A DNA stretch of 34,611 nt from Candidatus Scatousia excrementigallinarum (GTDB taxonomy: Bacteria > Cyanobacteriota > Vampirovibrionia > Gastranaerophilales > Gastranaerophilaceae), in assembly GCA_018711035.1 (NCBI GenBank), contig DVIU01000111.1:1-34611 (forward strand), in the 5' to 3' direction. Of the stretch, positions 1 to 8,345 are shown piece by piece. Position 1 is the stretch's first letter, and every line of letters begins with the position of its first letter. Made by a program: the position numbers and the translations under genes. The notes below the pieces were generated by a model. It was not told where the DNA came from, ran no database searches, and was given only the letters and a program-made list of their open reading frames with translations.

Positions 1-452
1 CCGTTCGTTACCCAGTTCTTCCAGTCTGAACCCCAGATTGATGTCGCTTTATCTATATACGCAGGGTTATCTTTTTCCTGATCTTCTACTTTCGCTACTC
101 CGTATTTCTCAAGAAATTCGCCCATTGTTGCGCTTTCCAGATAATTATTAGCATCTGTTTCCGATACCATTATCTGACCGTCCGTGTTTATTATTCCGTA
201 TTGGTTCTTCAAGCTCCCGTACTCTGTCAAGCTCGTGCCGGTTAATTTCTGCAATGTCTTATTGCCATCTGCATCATATGTTGAAAACATTAGTTGTGTC
301 TGATTTAATGCATCCAAATATGCCGAGCTTGCTTCACTTGTTTTGCTGGCAAGTGACATTTTCGCCGTTGTTATCGTTTGTGAACGCAGTTCATTATCCG
401 ACAATCGCGCCGTTATGCTTAATAATCTCGCTTGTGATGCACTCAGGCCCAT
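1..452 (-). CDS. Uncharacterised protein, N-terminal part (3' end runs off the window)
   Basis: Read on the minus strand from ATG at 452: MGLSASQARLLSITARLSDNELRSQTITTAKMSLASKTSEASSAYLDALNQTQLMFSTYDADGNKTLQKLTGTSLTEYGSLKNQYGIINTDGQIMVSETDANNYLESATMGEFLEKYGVAKVEDQEKDNPAYIDKATSIWGSDWKNWVTN... open to the window edge. Not in the ORF track because it is truncated. Confidence 0.85.
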   Translation of the reverse strand, partial: MGLSASQARLLSITARLSDNELRSQTITTAKMSLASKTSEASSAYLDALNQTQLMFSTYDADGNKTLQKLTGTSLTEYGSLKNQYGIINTDGQIMVSETDANNYLESATMGEFLEKYGVAKVEDQEKDNPAYIDKATSIWGSDWKNWVTN

Positions 453-549
453 AAGGGTCTTTTTTCCTTTCTCATTATAAGTCGTCAATACAAACTAACG
501 GTCTCAGGACAACCATTCTTTAAAAAAAATCGGGTTTGTAACAAAAGCT

Positions 550-1881
550 TTACATATTATATTGTATTTCTTTATGTAAAACAGCAGATACAATCGCTAC
601 CATAGTCCAGAAAACAAATTGAATTTGAGGTCTAAAAAATACAGTATCAACAAAACCGTGTATCATAACCGCACAAATTGATATTATTGCAGATGAAACA
701 AAAATGACATGTGTAATATTTTGAGATTTTAGTATAAATTTAAAAGATTTTTTAATTAATACGAAAAGAAACCCCAAAAATGCAATCAGAGCAAAAATAC
801 CGCTTTCAACAGCAGTTTCAAGAAATATATTATAAGCACTCAGTGCGTCAAATCCGGTACGCATATACAAGCCGTAAATTTCACGAAAATTTTTATTACC
901 GACACCTATCCCTAATAACCAGTTATCTTTGAACATTTGAATAGATGATTGATAAACATTAAATCTAAAAGAATTGGAAGAATCGTGTCTCATCGCAAAA
1001 ATAGATATAACCCTTGCTCTTAATGAAGTTATGAATAATATTGCTGACGTAAACAGAGCAAAACACAAGCCTGCAAAAGAAAGGTATATATTTTTATAAT
1101 TTTTCCATAAATATTTTGCCGAAACCGCAAAAAAACCGGCAAAAATCACCATACATCCAATATAGGAGCCTCTGCAACCAGTTAAAAAGAGTGCAATCAC
1201 TGAAATTAAAGTAAAAATAAGAACAAAAGCAGCCGATTTAATCTTTCTCTCCACTGAAAAATAAGCGCACAATCCGAACAATGCCGGAATACCGGCAACA
1301 AAATATCCGCCGAGCAGATTAGGGTTATATGGTTTTAAAGTTCCGTAAACTCTTGTCATAACTTCTTCCGGATTTAAATTAGAAACATCCTGCCAGGTTG
1401 AAATTTCTTCCACATGCGCGAAATTCTGCATTAATCCGACCAGACCTTCAAAACTTACGCACATACCAATTGCTGCCAGAATATACGGAATTTTAGCAGT
1501 ATTATTTTTTAAATAATGTGCCACTGAAACGTAAAAGCCAAGATACGTAAAGGTTTTCATAAACCCTTTAAAACTTAATGCAAAAAGTGTCGAACCTGCA
1601 AGACTCACAACTACTAACATAAAATATGCAAGCAGCCAGATTTCAAAAGTATCAGGTTCAAACTTATCGCCTTTTTTAGTAAGAATTTTCAGTAAGGTTA
1701 AGAATATTGTTATCAGGGCAAGAAATCCGATTCCGTCTGATGAAAGTACTGTCGATGCCAGAATTACAGAAATAATTGATATGAAAATCAGTTTGTCAAT
1801 GCACTGCAAAAACAAACTGTTTTCATATAAAAATTGTAGCTTATTTTGTGTAAAATTTAATATACTATTGAATATCATCAC
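550..1881 (-). CDS. O-antigen ligase / polymerase (Wzy/IctB-like) polytopic membrane protein
   Basis: 443 aa polytopic protein with NPNLLGGYFVAGIPALFGL and LTGCRGSYIG motifs of the O-antigen ligase superfamily. The start overlaps the end of the upstream gene. Confidence 0.8.
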   Translation of the reverse strand: MMIFNSILNFTQNKLQFLYENSLFLQCIDKLIFISIISVILASTVLSSDGIGFLALITIFLTLLKILTKKGDKFEPDTFEIWLLAYFMLVVVSLAGSTLFALSFKGFMKTFTYLGFYVSVAHYLKNNTAKIPYILAAIGMCVSFEGLVGLMQNFAHVEEISTWQDVSNLNPEEVMTRVYGTLKPYNPNLLGGYFVAGIPALFGLCAYFSVERKIKSAAFVLIFTLISVIALFLTGCRGSYIGCMVIFAGFFAVSAKYLWKNYKNIYLSFAGLCFALFTSAILFITSLRARVISIFAMRHDSSNSFRFNVYQSSIQMFKDNWLLGIGVGNKNFREIYGLYMRTGFDALSAYNIFLETAVESGIFALIAFLGFLFVLIKKSFKFILKSQNITHVIFVSSAIISICAVMIHGFVDTVFFRPQIQFVFWTMVAIVSAVLHKEIQYNM

Positions 1882-2419
1882 TATGATTCATAATTTCAGA
1901 GTCTGTACTAACTTGCAGATTTGAAACCGTTCCGTTAAATTTATAATTTTTACCTTCCAAAGTAATAGGTAGCCCTATTTTTATTTTGTTTCCGCCGACA
2001 ACAGCACCGTCTTTTGTTATTTTTGCGGTATCTGTGAGTGAAACCAGAATATCATAAACATGTGCCTGAGAAGGGTCTTCTACAACGAGCACAGTTTTTT
2101 TAATATCGCTTTTTGTTGATGTAGTTAATCTAGGTAAAACAACTTTTCGCTTCTCAGCTTTAACAGAAACTATCTGTAAATCAGAATAAGGAACGTTTCT
2201 TATACTGATAAAAGTTGTTTCGCCGGCCTTTACAGGTAATTCATTACCGGTATATGTAATTCCTCTTATAAATACATCAAAATATATTTGAGAAGTTGCT
2301 TCAATTTGCTTAGAAGCAGTTTGGCGAAAATTTTTGTATGTAAAGAAACCTACAATCAAAGCCAGAATTACACCAACAATAATAATAAAATCGACCGTTT
2401 TAAATTTAAAATTTTCCAT
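1865..2419 (-). CDS. DUF4330-like membrane-anchored protein
   Basis: Likely start MENFKFKTVDFIIIVGVILALIVGFFTYKNF at 2419, preceded by an AAGGAG-type RBS. One N-terminal TM helix, then a beta-rich domain resembling DUF4330. The track start at 2488 is probably too far upstream. Confidence 0.65.
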   Translation of the reverse strand: MENFKFKTVDFIIIVGVILALIVGFFTYKNFRQTASKQIEATSQIYFDVFIRGITYTGNELPVKAGETTFISIRNVPYSDLQIVSVKAEKRKVVLPRLTTSTKSDIKKTVLVVEDPSQAHVYDILVSLTDTAKITKDGAVVGGNKIKIGLPITLEGKNYKFNGTVSNLQVSTDSEIMNHSDDIQ

Positions 2420-2432
2420 ATTAGTCTCCTTT

Positions 2433-3437
2433 TTAGAGTTTATCAACGGCGGAAAGCAGTTCCTCAACCGTAGTTGTAGCACAGCCATACTGTCTTACGA
2501 CAATACTGGCCGCAACATTACCTATAATAGCGGCATACGCAGGCTCTGCACCCGCTGCAAGCGCAAGAGTGTAGACTGCTGTTACCGTATCTCCGGCACC
2601 TGTAACATCAAATACTTCGGACTTATTGAATACAGGAATTTTCGTATATTTTTTATCGGGTTCTGCCACAAACATACCATCTGCACCACAGGTAATAAGT
2701 ACAGCTTTTGCAAAGGTTTTATATAAAAGCTTATCTCCCGCACGCTGCAAATCTTCTTCCGAACATATAGGAAAACCCACAGACTTTTGTGTATCAGGAA
2801 GATTAGGTGTCATTGAGGTTATATCTTTGTATTTTCCCAAATCTTTCTGCGCATCGACAACTATAATTTTATTATATATATTTGCAAGTTCTATCGAACG
2901 TTTTACAATTTTATCGGTTAACGTACCTATATGATAGTCAGACAGAATTATTGCATCATGTTTTGGAATAGCTTTTTCAATTTCAGCAATAACCTTATCT
3001 TCGGTCTCTTTTGATACAGGGCAGTTGGTTTGTCTGTCAACACGCACTATCTGCTGTGTAATTGAGGTTGTAATAGAACCTGAAATCCTTGTTTTGGTAG
3101 TGGTTTTTCTTGTTTTATCTTTAATCAGATATTCAGAATTTATACCGGCTTTTTCAAATGTTTCCATAAGCTGGCCGGCTTGATAATCATCACCTATAAC
3201 TCCCACAACACTAACATTTCTACCGTTCAAAGTCGCCACGTTATGAGCGGCATTGGAAGCTCCGCCCAGAATCAGCTTTGTATAAGTATGCTGAAGTATT
3301 AACACCGGAGCTTCTCTTGAGATTCGTTCGGCATCGCCGTATATCATTTCATCAAGAGCCATATCTCCTATTACAAGGACTTTTGGTTCGGCTAACTTCC
3401 TAATATAAGATACAAGCTTTTCTTTATCAATATTCAT
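2433..3437 (-). CDS. rfaE1: PfkB-family sugar kinase, D-glycero-beta-D-manno-heptose-7-phosphate kinase-like (HldE N-domain / RfaE1)
   Basis: VLVIGDMALDEMIYGDAERISREAPVLI, GGASNAAHNVATLN and DVTGAGDTVTA motifs. Single kinase domain without the nucleotidyltransferase half. Confidence 0.85.
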   Translation of the reverse strand: MNIDKEKLVSYIRKLAEPKVLVIGDMALDEMIYGDAERISREAPVLILQHTYTKLILGGASNAAHNVATLNGRNVSVVGVIGDDYQAGQLMETFEKAGINSEYLIKDKTRKTTTKTRISGSITTSITQQIVRVDRQTNCPVSKETEDKVIAEIEKAIPKHDAIILSDYHIGTLTDKIVKRSIELANIYNKIIVVDAQKDLGKYKDITSMTPNLPDTQKSVGFPICSEEDLQRAGDKLLYKTFAKAVLITCGADGMFVAEPDKKYTKIPVFNKSEVFDVTGAGDTVTAVYTLALAAGAEPAYAAIIGNVAASIVVRQYGCATTTVEELLSAVDKL

Positions 3438-3493
3438 AAAAATTACTCTAAAATTTCAAAGATAATTTAACACAAACAAAAATTATAATCAAA

Positions 3494-4231
3494 TTACATA
3501 TGTCTTATAAGCGGAACAAGCAACTGGTCTGCAATCTGGTCACAGCCTTCAAACTCTCTTACTCGCATCAGCTCGGACGCTGTTTTACAATCATACTCTA
3601 TTTCTTTATGAGTTACCGTAAAAGTTCCATTGTCAAACTCAATTATCGCGTAACACGCTTTTGGAACTCCTGTCATAGGCCGGCCTACACTACCGACATT
3701 CACAACTGTTTGTTTTGTTAAAGTCTGATACCCGCACGGAACATGTGTATGTCCGCAAAGAATTAAGTCTGCGATTTCTCCCTCAATAATTTCCTGAACC
3801 TGAGATAATTTCATATTTGGAAGAATATCTTCGTTCATTCTTCGCGGTGAACCGTGAACAAGTAAAACCGATACTCCCTCAACCATCATTTCTTTTCTGA
3901 CCGGAAGTGATTTCAAAAAGTCTTTCTTATCCTGTTCGATAATATCATTATCATCTAGCAAAGCATTCGCCATTACCGGCATTTTTTGCTGTAATTTATT
4001 ATAAATATCAAGGGAAAAGTCTGCAATAAGTTTATCGGTATTACCCTGAATTATAGTCCAGTCATATCCGTGTTCCATAATATATGATAAAACCATTCTC
4101 GGTTGAGGCCCTGCCATCGCAAGATCGCCAAGACACCATATTTTATCACATTTTTCTTTCGCAATATCGAGTATAACACTTTCCAATGCCTGATAATTAC
4201 CATGAATATCCGATATAACTGCAACTTTCAT
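3494..4231 (-). CDS. YfcE/MJ0936-type metallophosphoesterase
   Basis: MKVAVISDIHGNYQALE, CLGDLAMAGP, IQGNTD and LCGHTHVP motifs. Start placed at 4231 after an AGAGAGGAAAG RBS. Confidence 0.88.
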   Translation of the reverse strand: MKVAVISDIHGNYQALESVILDIAKEKCDKIWCLGDLAMAGPQPRMVLSYIMEHGYDWTIIQGNTDKLIADFSLDIYNKLQQKMPVMANALLDDNDIIEQDKKDFLKSLPVRKEMMVEGVSVLLVHGSPRRMNEDILPNMKLSQVQEIIEGEIADLILCGHTHVPCGYQTLTKQTVVNVGSVGRPMTGVPKACYAIIEFDNGTFTVTHKEIEYDCKTASELMRVREFEGCDQIADQLLVPLIRHM

Positions 4232-4309
4232 TAAACTTTCCTCTCTTCCTGCATTCATAAAAATAAAAACTGCACAAGCAAATATTTTTATTTATGCTAA
4301 CATGATTAT

Positions 4310-5365
4310 ATGATAAACAGAAGAAAATCAAAAGAAATTTCAATTGGAAACATTAAAATAGGTAACGGAAATCCTATTAGTGTTCAGTCTATGTGCAATA
4401 CGGACACACGTGATGTAAATGCAACCTGCAATCAAATTAAAGAACTTGCGGATAAAGGCTGTGAAATCATAAGATTGGCTGTTCTTAATACAGAGGCAGC
4501 CGATGCAATAAAAGAAATTGTCAAAAAATCAACAGTTCCGCTCGTCGCCGATATTCATTTTGATTATAAACTTGCAATTAAATGTATTAACAACGGCATT
4601 AACGCTCTAAGGCTTAATCCTGGTAATATAGGAAAACGTGAAAATGTCGAGGCAGTTGTAAGACTTGCAAAACAACAGCAAATCCCTATTCGTATAGGAG
4701 TAAATGCAGGTTCTTTAGAAAAAGAACTGCTTGAAAAAAATATTCCGCTTTCTGAAAAAATGGTTATAAGCGCACTGAAACACATTCAAATTCTTGAAGA
4801 TCTTAATTTTGATTTAATAAAAGTTTCACTTAAATCATCGGATGTAATGACAACAATTGAAGCATACCGTTCAATAGCCGAAAAAATCCCTTACCCGCTC
4901 CATCTGGGAGTGACGGAAGCAGGCACTCTTAGAGGAGGACTGATTAAATCTTCCGTGGGGCTCGGAACTCTGCTTGCAGAAGGTATCGGCGATACGATAA
5001 GAGTTTCATTAACAGAAAATCCGGTTGAAGAAGTAAGTGCGGGTTTTGATATTTTAAAAAGTCTTAACCTGAGAGAACGCGGCGTAAACTTTGTATCCTG
5101 CCCTACATGCGGCAGAACACAGATAGACTTAATATCTTTAGCCAAAAAAGTTGAAGAAAAATTTAAAGACCTACCTTACCCTATAACTATTGCAACAATG
5201 GGCTGTGCCGTAAACGGCCCGGGAGAAGCAAAACATGCAGACTTCGGGATTGCCGGCGGTATAAATGAAGGTCTTGTATTCAAAAAAGGTGAAATTGTCG
5301 CAAAAGTTCCTGAAGACATGCTTCTTGAAAAGTTGGAGGAGATTATAACAAAATCATACAAATAA
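4310..5365 (+). CDS. ispG: 4-hydroxy-3-methylbut-2-en-1-yl diphosphate synthase (flavodoxin/ferredoxin)
   Basis: 351 aa full length. IGNGNPISVQSMCNTDTRD, LVADIHFDYKLA, SCPTCGRTQIDL and MGCAVNGPGEAKHADFGIAGG with the conserved Fe-S cysteines. Confidence 0.97.
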   Translation: MINRRKSKEISIGNIKIGNGNPISVQSMCNTDTRDVNATCNQIKELADKGCEIIRLAVLNTEAADAIKEIVKKSTVPLVADIHFDYKLAIKCINNGINALRLNPGNIGKRENVEAVVRLAKQQQIPIRIGVNAGSLEKELLEKNIPLSEKMVISALKHIQILEDLNFDLIKVSLKSSDVMTTIEAYRSIAEKIPYPLHLGVTEAGTLRGGLIKSSVGLGTLLAEGIGDTIRVSLTENPVEEVSAGFDILKSLNLRERGVNFVSCPTCGRTQIDLISLAKKVEEKFKDLPYPITIATMGCAVNGPGEAKHADFGIAGGINEGLVFKKGEIVAKVPEDMLLEKLEEIITKSYK

Positions 5366-5451
5366 TTCATGTCATTTGTTTGTAAAGAATTTATAATAAA
5401 TTTGTAACTATTTAAAAAAGTATTATCATAATATATATAATGAGGTGAGTT

Positions 5452-5763
5452 ATGAAAAAAAGTTTAATCTTAAGCGCAATGATGTTAATGACCGCAGTTC
5501 CGGTACTTGCCGGTGTTGATATTCATGAAACAACAAGTCCGCAATATCTTTATAATGGCGGCTATTCAGATGAAGCCATTCGCTTGATTCAGTACAATAA
5601 AGCTTACGCTAACGGCGAAAACCTTAGAGCGGAAGAAGAACAAAAGGCCAGAAGCAAAGGTTGGGGGTCAAAGTTTTTAGACTACCTTGACCCTAGCAGA
5701 GATGACGGAAGGTTCTTCAATAGAAGCATACAAATGTCAACTCCGACTTATGAAGATTTGTAA
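5452..5763 (+). CDS. Small secreted protein of unknown function
   Basis: Signal peptide MKKSLILSAMMLMTAVPVLAGV; GAGGTGAG RBS. Overlaps the next CDS start by a few nt, so probably co-transcribed. Confidence 0.75.
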   Translation: MKKSLILSAMMLMTAVPVLAGVDIHETTSPQYLYNGGYSDEAIRLIQYNKAYANGENLRAEEEQKARSKGWGSKFLDYLDPSRDDGRFFNRSIQMSTPTYEDL

Positions 5764-6418
5764 TTTAAAAATTTTACCTGTTATATTTACAATTTTCATA
5801 ATCACCTCTTTTTGCAATGCTAAGGTATTTGCTTTGCAAAAAGGTTCGTTGGAGTATCTGGAAAACCGGTTTGATTATTCAAATCTTAATCCCTATGAGC
5901 TTATTCAAGCCGGTGATGCTTATTTTGAACAAGCCTTAAATACAAAAAATAAAATCAGACGGGATAAACTCTTTCGATATGCAATGGGAAAATATTTTCT
6001 GACATCCAAGGCTGATGCAAAAAATGTCTATCCTTACGTACAAATGGGGCGCATATATGATAAGATTAACGAAGACAGATATGCTAAAGAATCATTTTAT
6101 AAAGCAACAAACTTAGATTATTACAATCCATACGCAAATTTCTACTTTGGAGAATATTATTTTTACAGAAGGGACTATCACAGAGCATTAAGATATTATA
6201 TTATTTCATACCAGAACGGCTACGAAAATAATTTTGAACTTGTTGCCAAAATCGGAGTTATATACGAAAAACTAGGGGATTTAATAAACGCAAAAGACTT
6301 TTATAATAAATCATATGAATTAAATCCTGAAAAAGCAGCAGAATATCAGAAAAAATTACAACAAATAGACAGTTTACATTACGATGAATCCGAATACTAT
6401 TATATTATCAGGGAGTAA
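5750..6418 (+). CDS. TPR-containing exported protein
   Basis: Likely start MKICNLKILPVIFTIFIITSFCNA at 5750 (signal sequence), followed by TPR-like helices (YPYVQMGRIYDKINEDRYAKESFYKATNLDYYNPYANFYFGEYYF). Confidence 0.75.
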   Translation: MKICNLKILPVIFTIFIITSFCNAKVFALQKGSLEYLENRFDYSNLNPYELIQAGDAYFEQALNTKNKIRRDKLFRYAMGKYFLTSKADAKNVYPYVQMGRIYDKINEDRYAKESFYKATNLDYYNPYANFYFGEYYFYRRDYHRALRYYIISYQNGYENNFELVAKIGVIYEKLGDLINAKDFYNKSYELNPEKAAEYQKKLQQIDSLHYDESEYYYIIRE

Positions 6419-6420
6419 AA

Positions 6421-8316
6421 ATGAAATTCAGGCAAATCATTACGGCACTAACAGCATTAATATTTATAGGGACACCGTTCGCCGCAGCAGCAAATAATAA
6501 TAATATGCTGGAACCTTACACTTTAAAAAAAGGAGAAATATTATTCAGTCAATCAAAACGCTCTGTTAATGCGGTAAATCCTACGCCATACTCAAATAAA
6601 GCAGGGAGCTTTTTCCCCGGTGCAAGAGGTGCGAACCAGCTTGTAATTTATACGCATGATTACGGGGAAAGAACACATACAAACGAATTCGGTACAGAAG
6701 CGATTATTGACGGAAATACAGTAACTGATTTGAGCGGAGCTGATTCTTTTATTCCAGAAAACGGTGCCGTCATAAGCGGGCACGGAACGGCTAAGAATTG
6801 GATAACCTCTAATATTTCTGTCGGCACAAAAATATACTATGACGAGCTCTCAGGCGTAATTACGACTTTTACGACATCTGACAGCCTGATGTATGAAGCT
6901 AAACACAAAATTGATGAAGCCAAAAACATGATAAGCTATTATAAAAGCAAAAACCCTGATTATGATGTTGCTTCACCCGAGGATTACATTAAAGCCGCAG
7001 AAAATTATCTAAAAAAAGCGGAAAAAAATCCTCAAGATATTCAAAAATACTCCCAACTTGCTATAAAATCAGCTAATTCTGCATTAAAAAGCGTTATCCC
7101 TTTTAAAAATACAGAATTCAAAGGAGTCTGGCTTAGACCTACAGAAACAACAGAGGCTGCAATAGTTGCTTCTGTAAAAAAAATAAAGAACTCCGGAATT
7201 GATAATGTATTTATTGAGACATATTTTCACGGCAGAACTATATTTCCCAGTAAAACTATGGCAAAATATGGTTTTATCTCCCAAAATGAAAAATTTAACG
7301 GTATAGACCCGTTAAAAATATGGATTAGAGAAGCTCACAAAAATAATATCAAAGTCCACATCTGGTTTGAAACTTTTTATGTTGGAAATCAGAAACCAAA
7401 TACGCATCCGCAGAATATTCTTTCCGTAAAACCATCCTGGGGAAATAAAACAAAACAGTTTTATGAATCAGCGGCCGCTACCCCTTCAGTATCAGAACAT
7501 AACGGTTATTTTATAGATCCGGCAAACCCTGAAGTACAAAAATTTTTAGAAGAACTTCTTACCGAAATAATTACAACATACAAACCTGACGGTATAAATC
7601 TTGATTATATAAGATATCCGCAGGCTGTAAGCAATTCTGCCGTAAGCAACTGGGGATATACGGAGTTTGCAAGAAGTGAATTCTATTCAAAATACGGAAA
7701 AGATCCGGTTCAGATGAATAATACAGATCCTCTCTGGCAGCAATGGGGAAATTACAGAAGACAGAAGATTAATGATTTTGTAGCAAAAATAGGAAAATTA
7801 GGCAGAGCGCATAATATATACGTAAGTGCTGTTATATTCCCTGATATTAAGGGGGCATATTCTTCAAAATTGCAAAATTGGCAGTACTGGTCAGTTAATA
7901 ATTATATTGACGGTTTTACTCCGCTGTTCCTCACCTGCAATGCGAAAACGCTTAACTCAATGGTAACGGAAGTTTTACAGCATAAAACACCTAAAACCGA
8001 CCTGTTTGCCGGCTTGTTTGTAACATTTATGGGAGGAAGCGAGGAAGATTTAATAAGAGAAATCCATGAAACAAGAAAACTCGATATTAATGGAGTAATA
8101 CTTTTTGATTTTGCGCACCTTGACGATAAGTACATTAATGCAATATCAACAAGAGTTTTCAGTTCTAAACAGAAAAATGCACCGGTTCCTTCATCAACTT
8201 CATCAACTTCGCTGCCAAAAATTGACACAAAAGGCAATGTTTACCAAAACACACAAAAACCTTCGGCACAGCCCTCTTTAGCTCCGTCAAAGAGACGTAA
8301 AGGATGGTTTAAATAA
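6421..8316 (+). CDS. Secreted family-10-like glycosyl hydrolase (GHL10/DUF187, YngK-like)
   Basis: Signal peptide; FKGVWLRPTETTEAAIVASVKKIKNSGIDNVFIETYFHGRTIFPSKTM, VHIWFETFYVGNQ and DGINLDYIRYPQ motifs. The N-terminal extension has GTEAIIDG...VISGHGTA. Confidence 0.85.
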   Translation: MKFRQIITALTALIFIGTPFAAAANNNNMLEPYTLKKGEILFSQSKRSVNAVNPTPYSNKAGSFFPGARGANQLVIYTHDYGERTHTNEFGTEAIIDGNTVTDLSGADSFIPENGAVISGHGTAKNWITSNISVGTKIYYDELSGVITTFTTSDSLMYEAKHKIDEAKNMISYYKSKNPDYDVASPEDYIKAAENYLKKAEKNPQDIQKYSQLAIKSANSALKSVIPFKNTEFKGVWLRPTETTEAAIVASVKKIKNSGIDNVFIETYFHGRTIFPSKTMAKYGFISQNEKFNGIDPLKIWIREAHKNNIKVHIWFETFYVGNQKPNTHPQNILSVKPSWGNKTKQFYESAAATPSVSEHNGYFIDPANPEVQKFLEELLTEIITTYKPDGINLDYIRYPQAVSNSAVSNWGYTEFARSEFYSKYGKDPVQMNNTDPLWQQWGNYRRQKINDFVAKIGKLGRAHNIYVSAVIFPDIKGAYSSKLQNWQYWSVNNYIDGFTPLFLTCNAKTLNSMVTEVLQHKTPKTDLFAGLFVTFMGGSEEDLIREIHETRKLDINGVILFDFAHLDDKYINAISTRVFSSKQKNAPVPSSTSSTSLPKIDTKGNVYQNTQKPSAQPSLAPSKRRKGWFK

Positions 8317-8345
8317 TATATTTATGATACCATCAGTACGTTATT

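Noticed and set aside
254-454. Plus-strand 66-aa ORF
   Set aside because: Antisense to the edge-truncated minus-strand protein, which has a better start and composition.
2288-2934. Plus-strand ORFs 2288-2473, 2334-2726 and 2626-2934
   Set aside because: Antisense to the well-supported DUF4330-like and PfkB kinase genes; no RBS or family motif.
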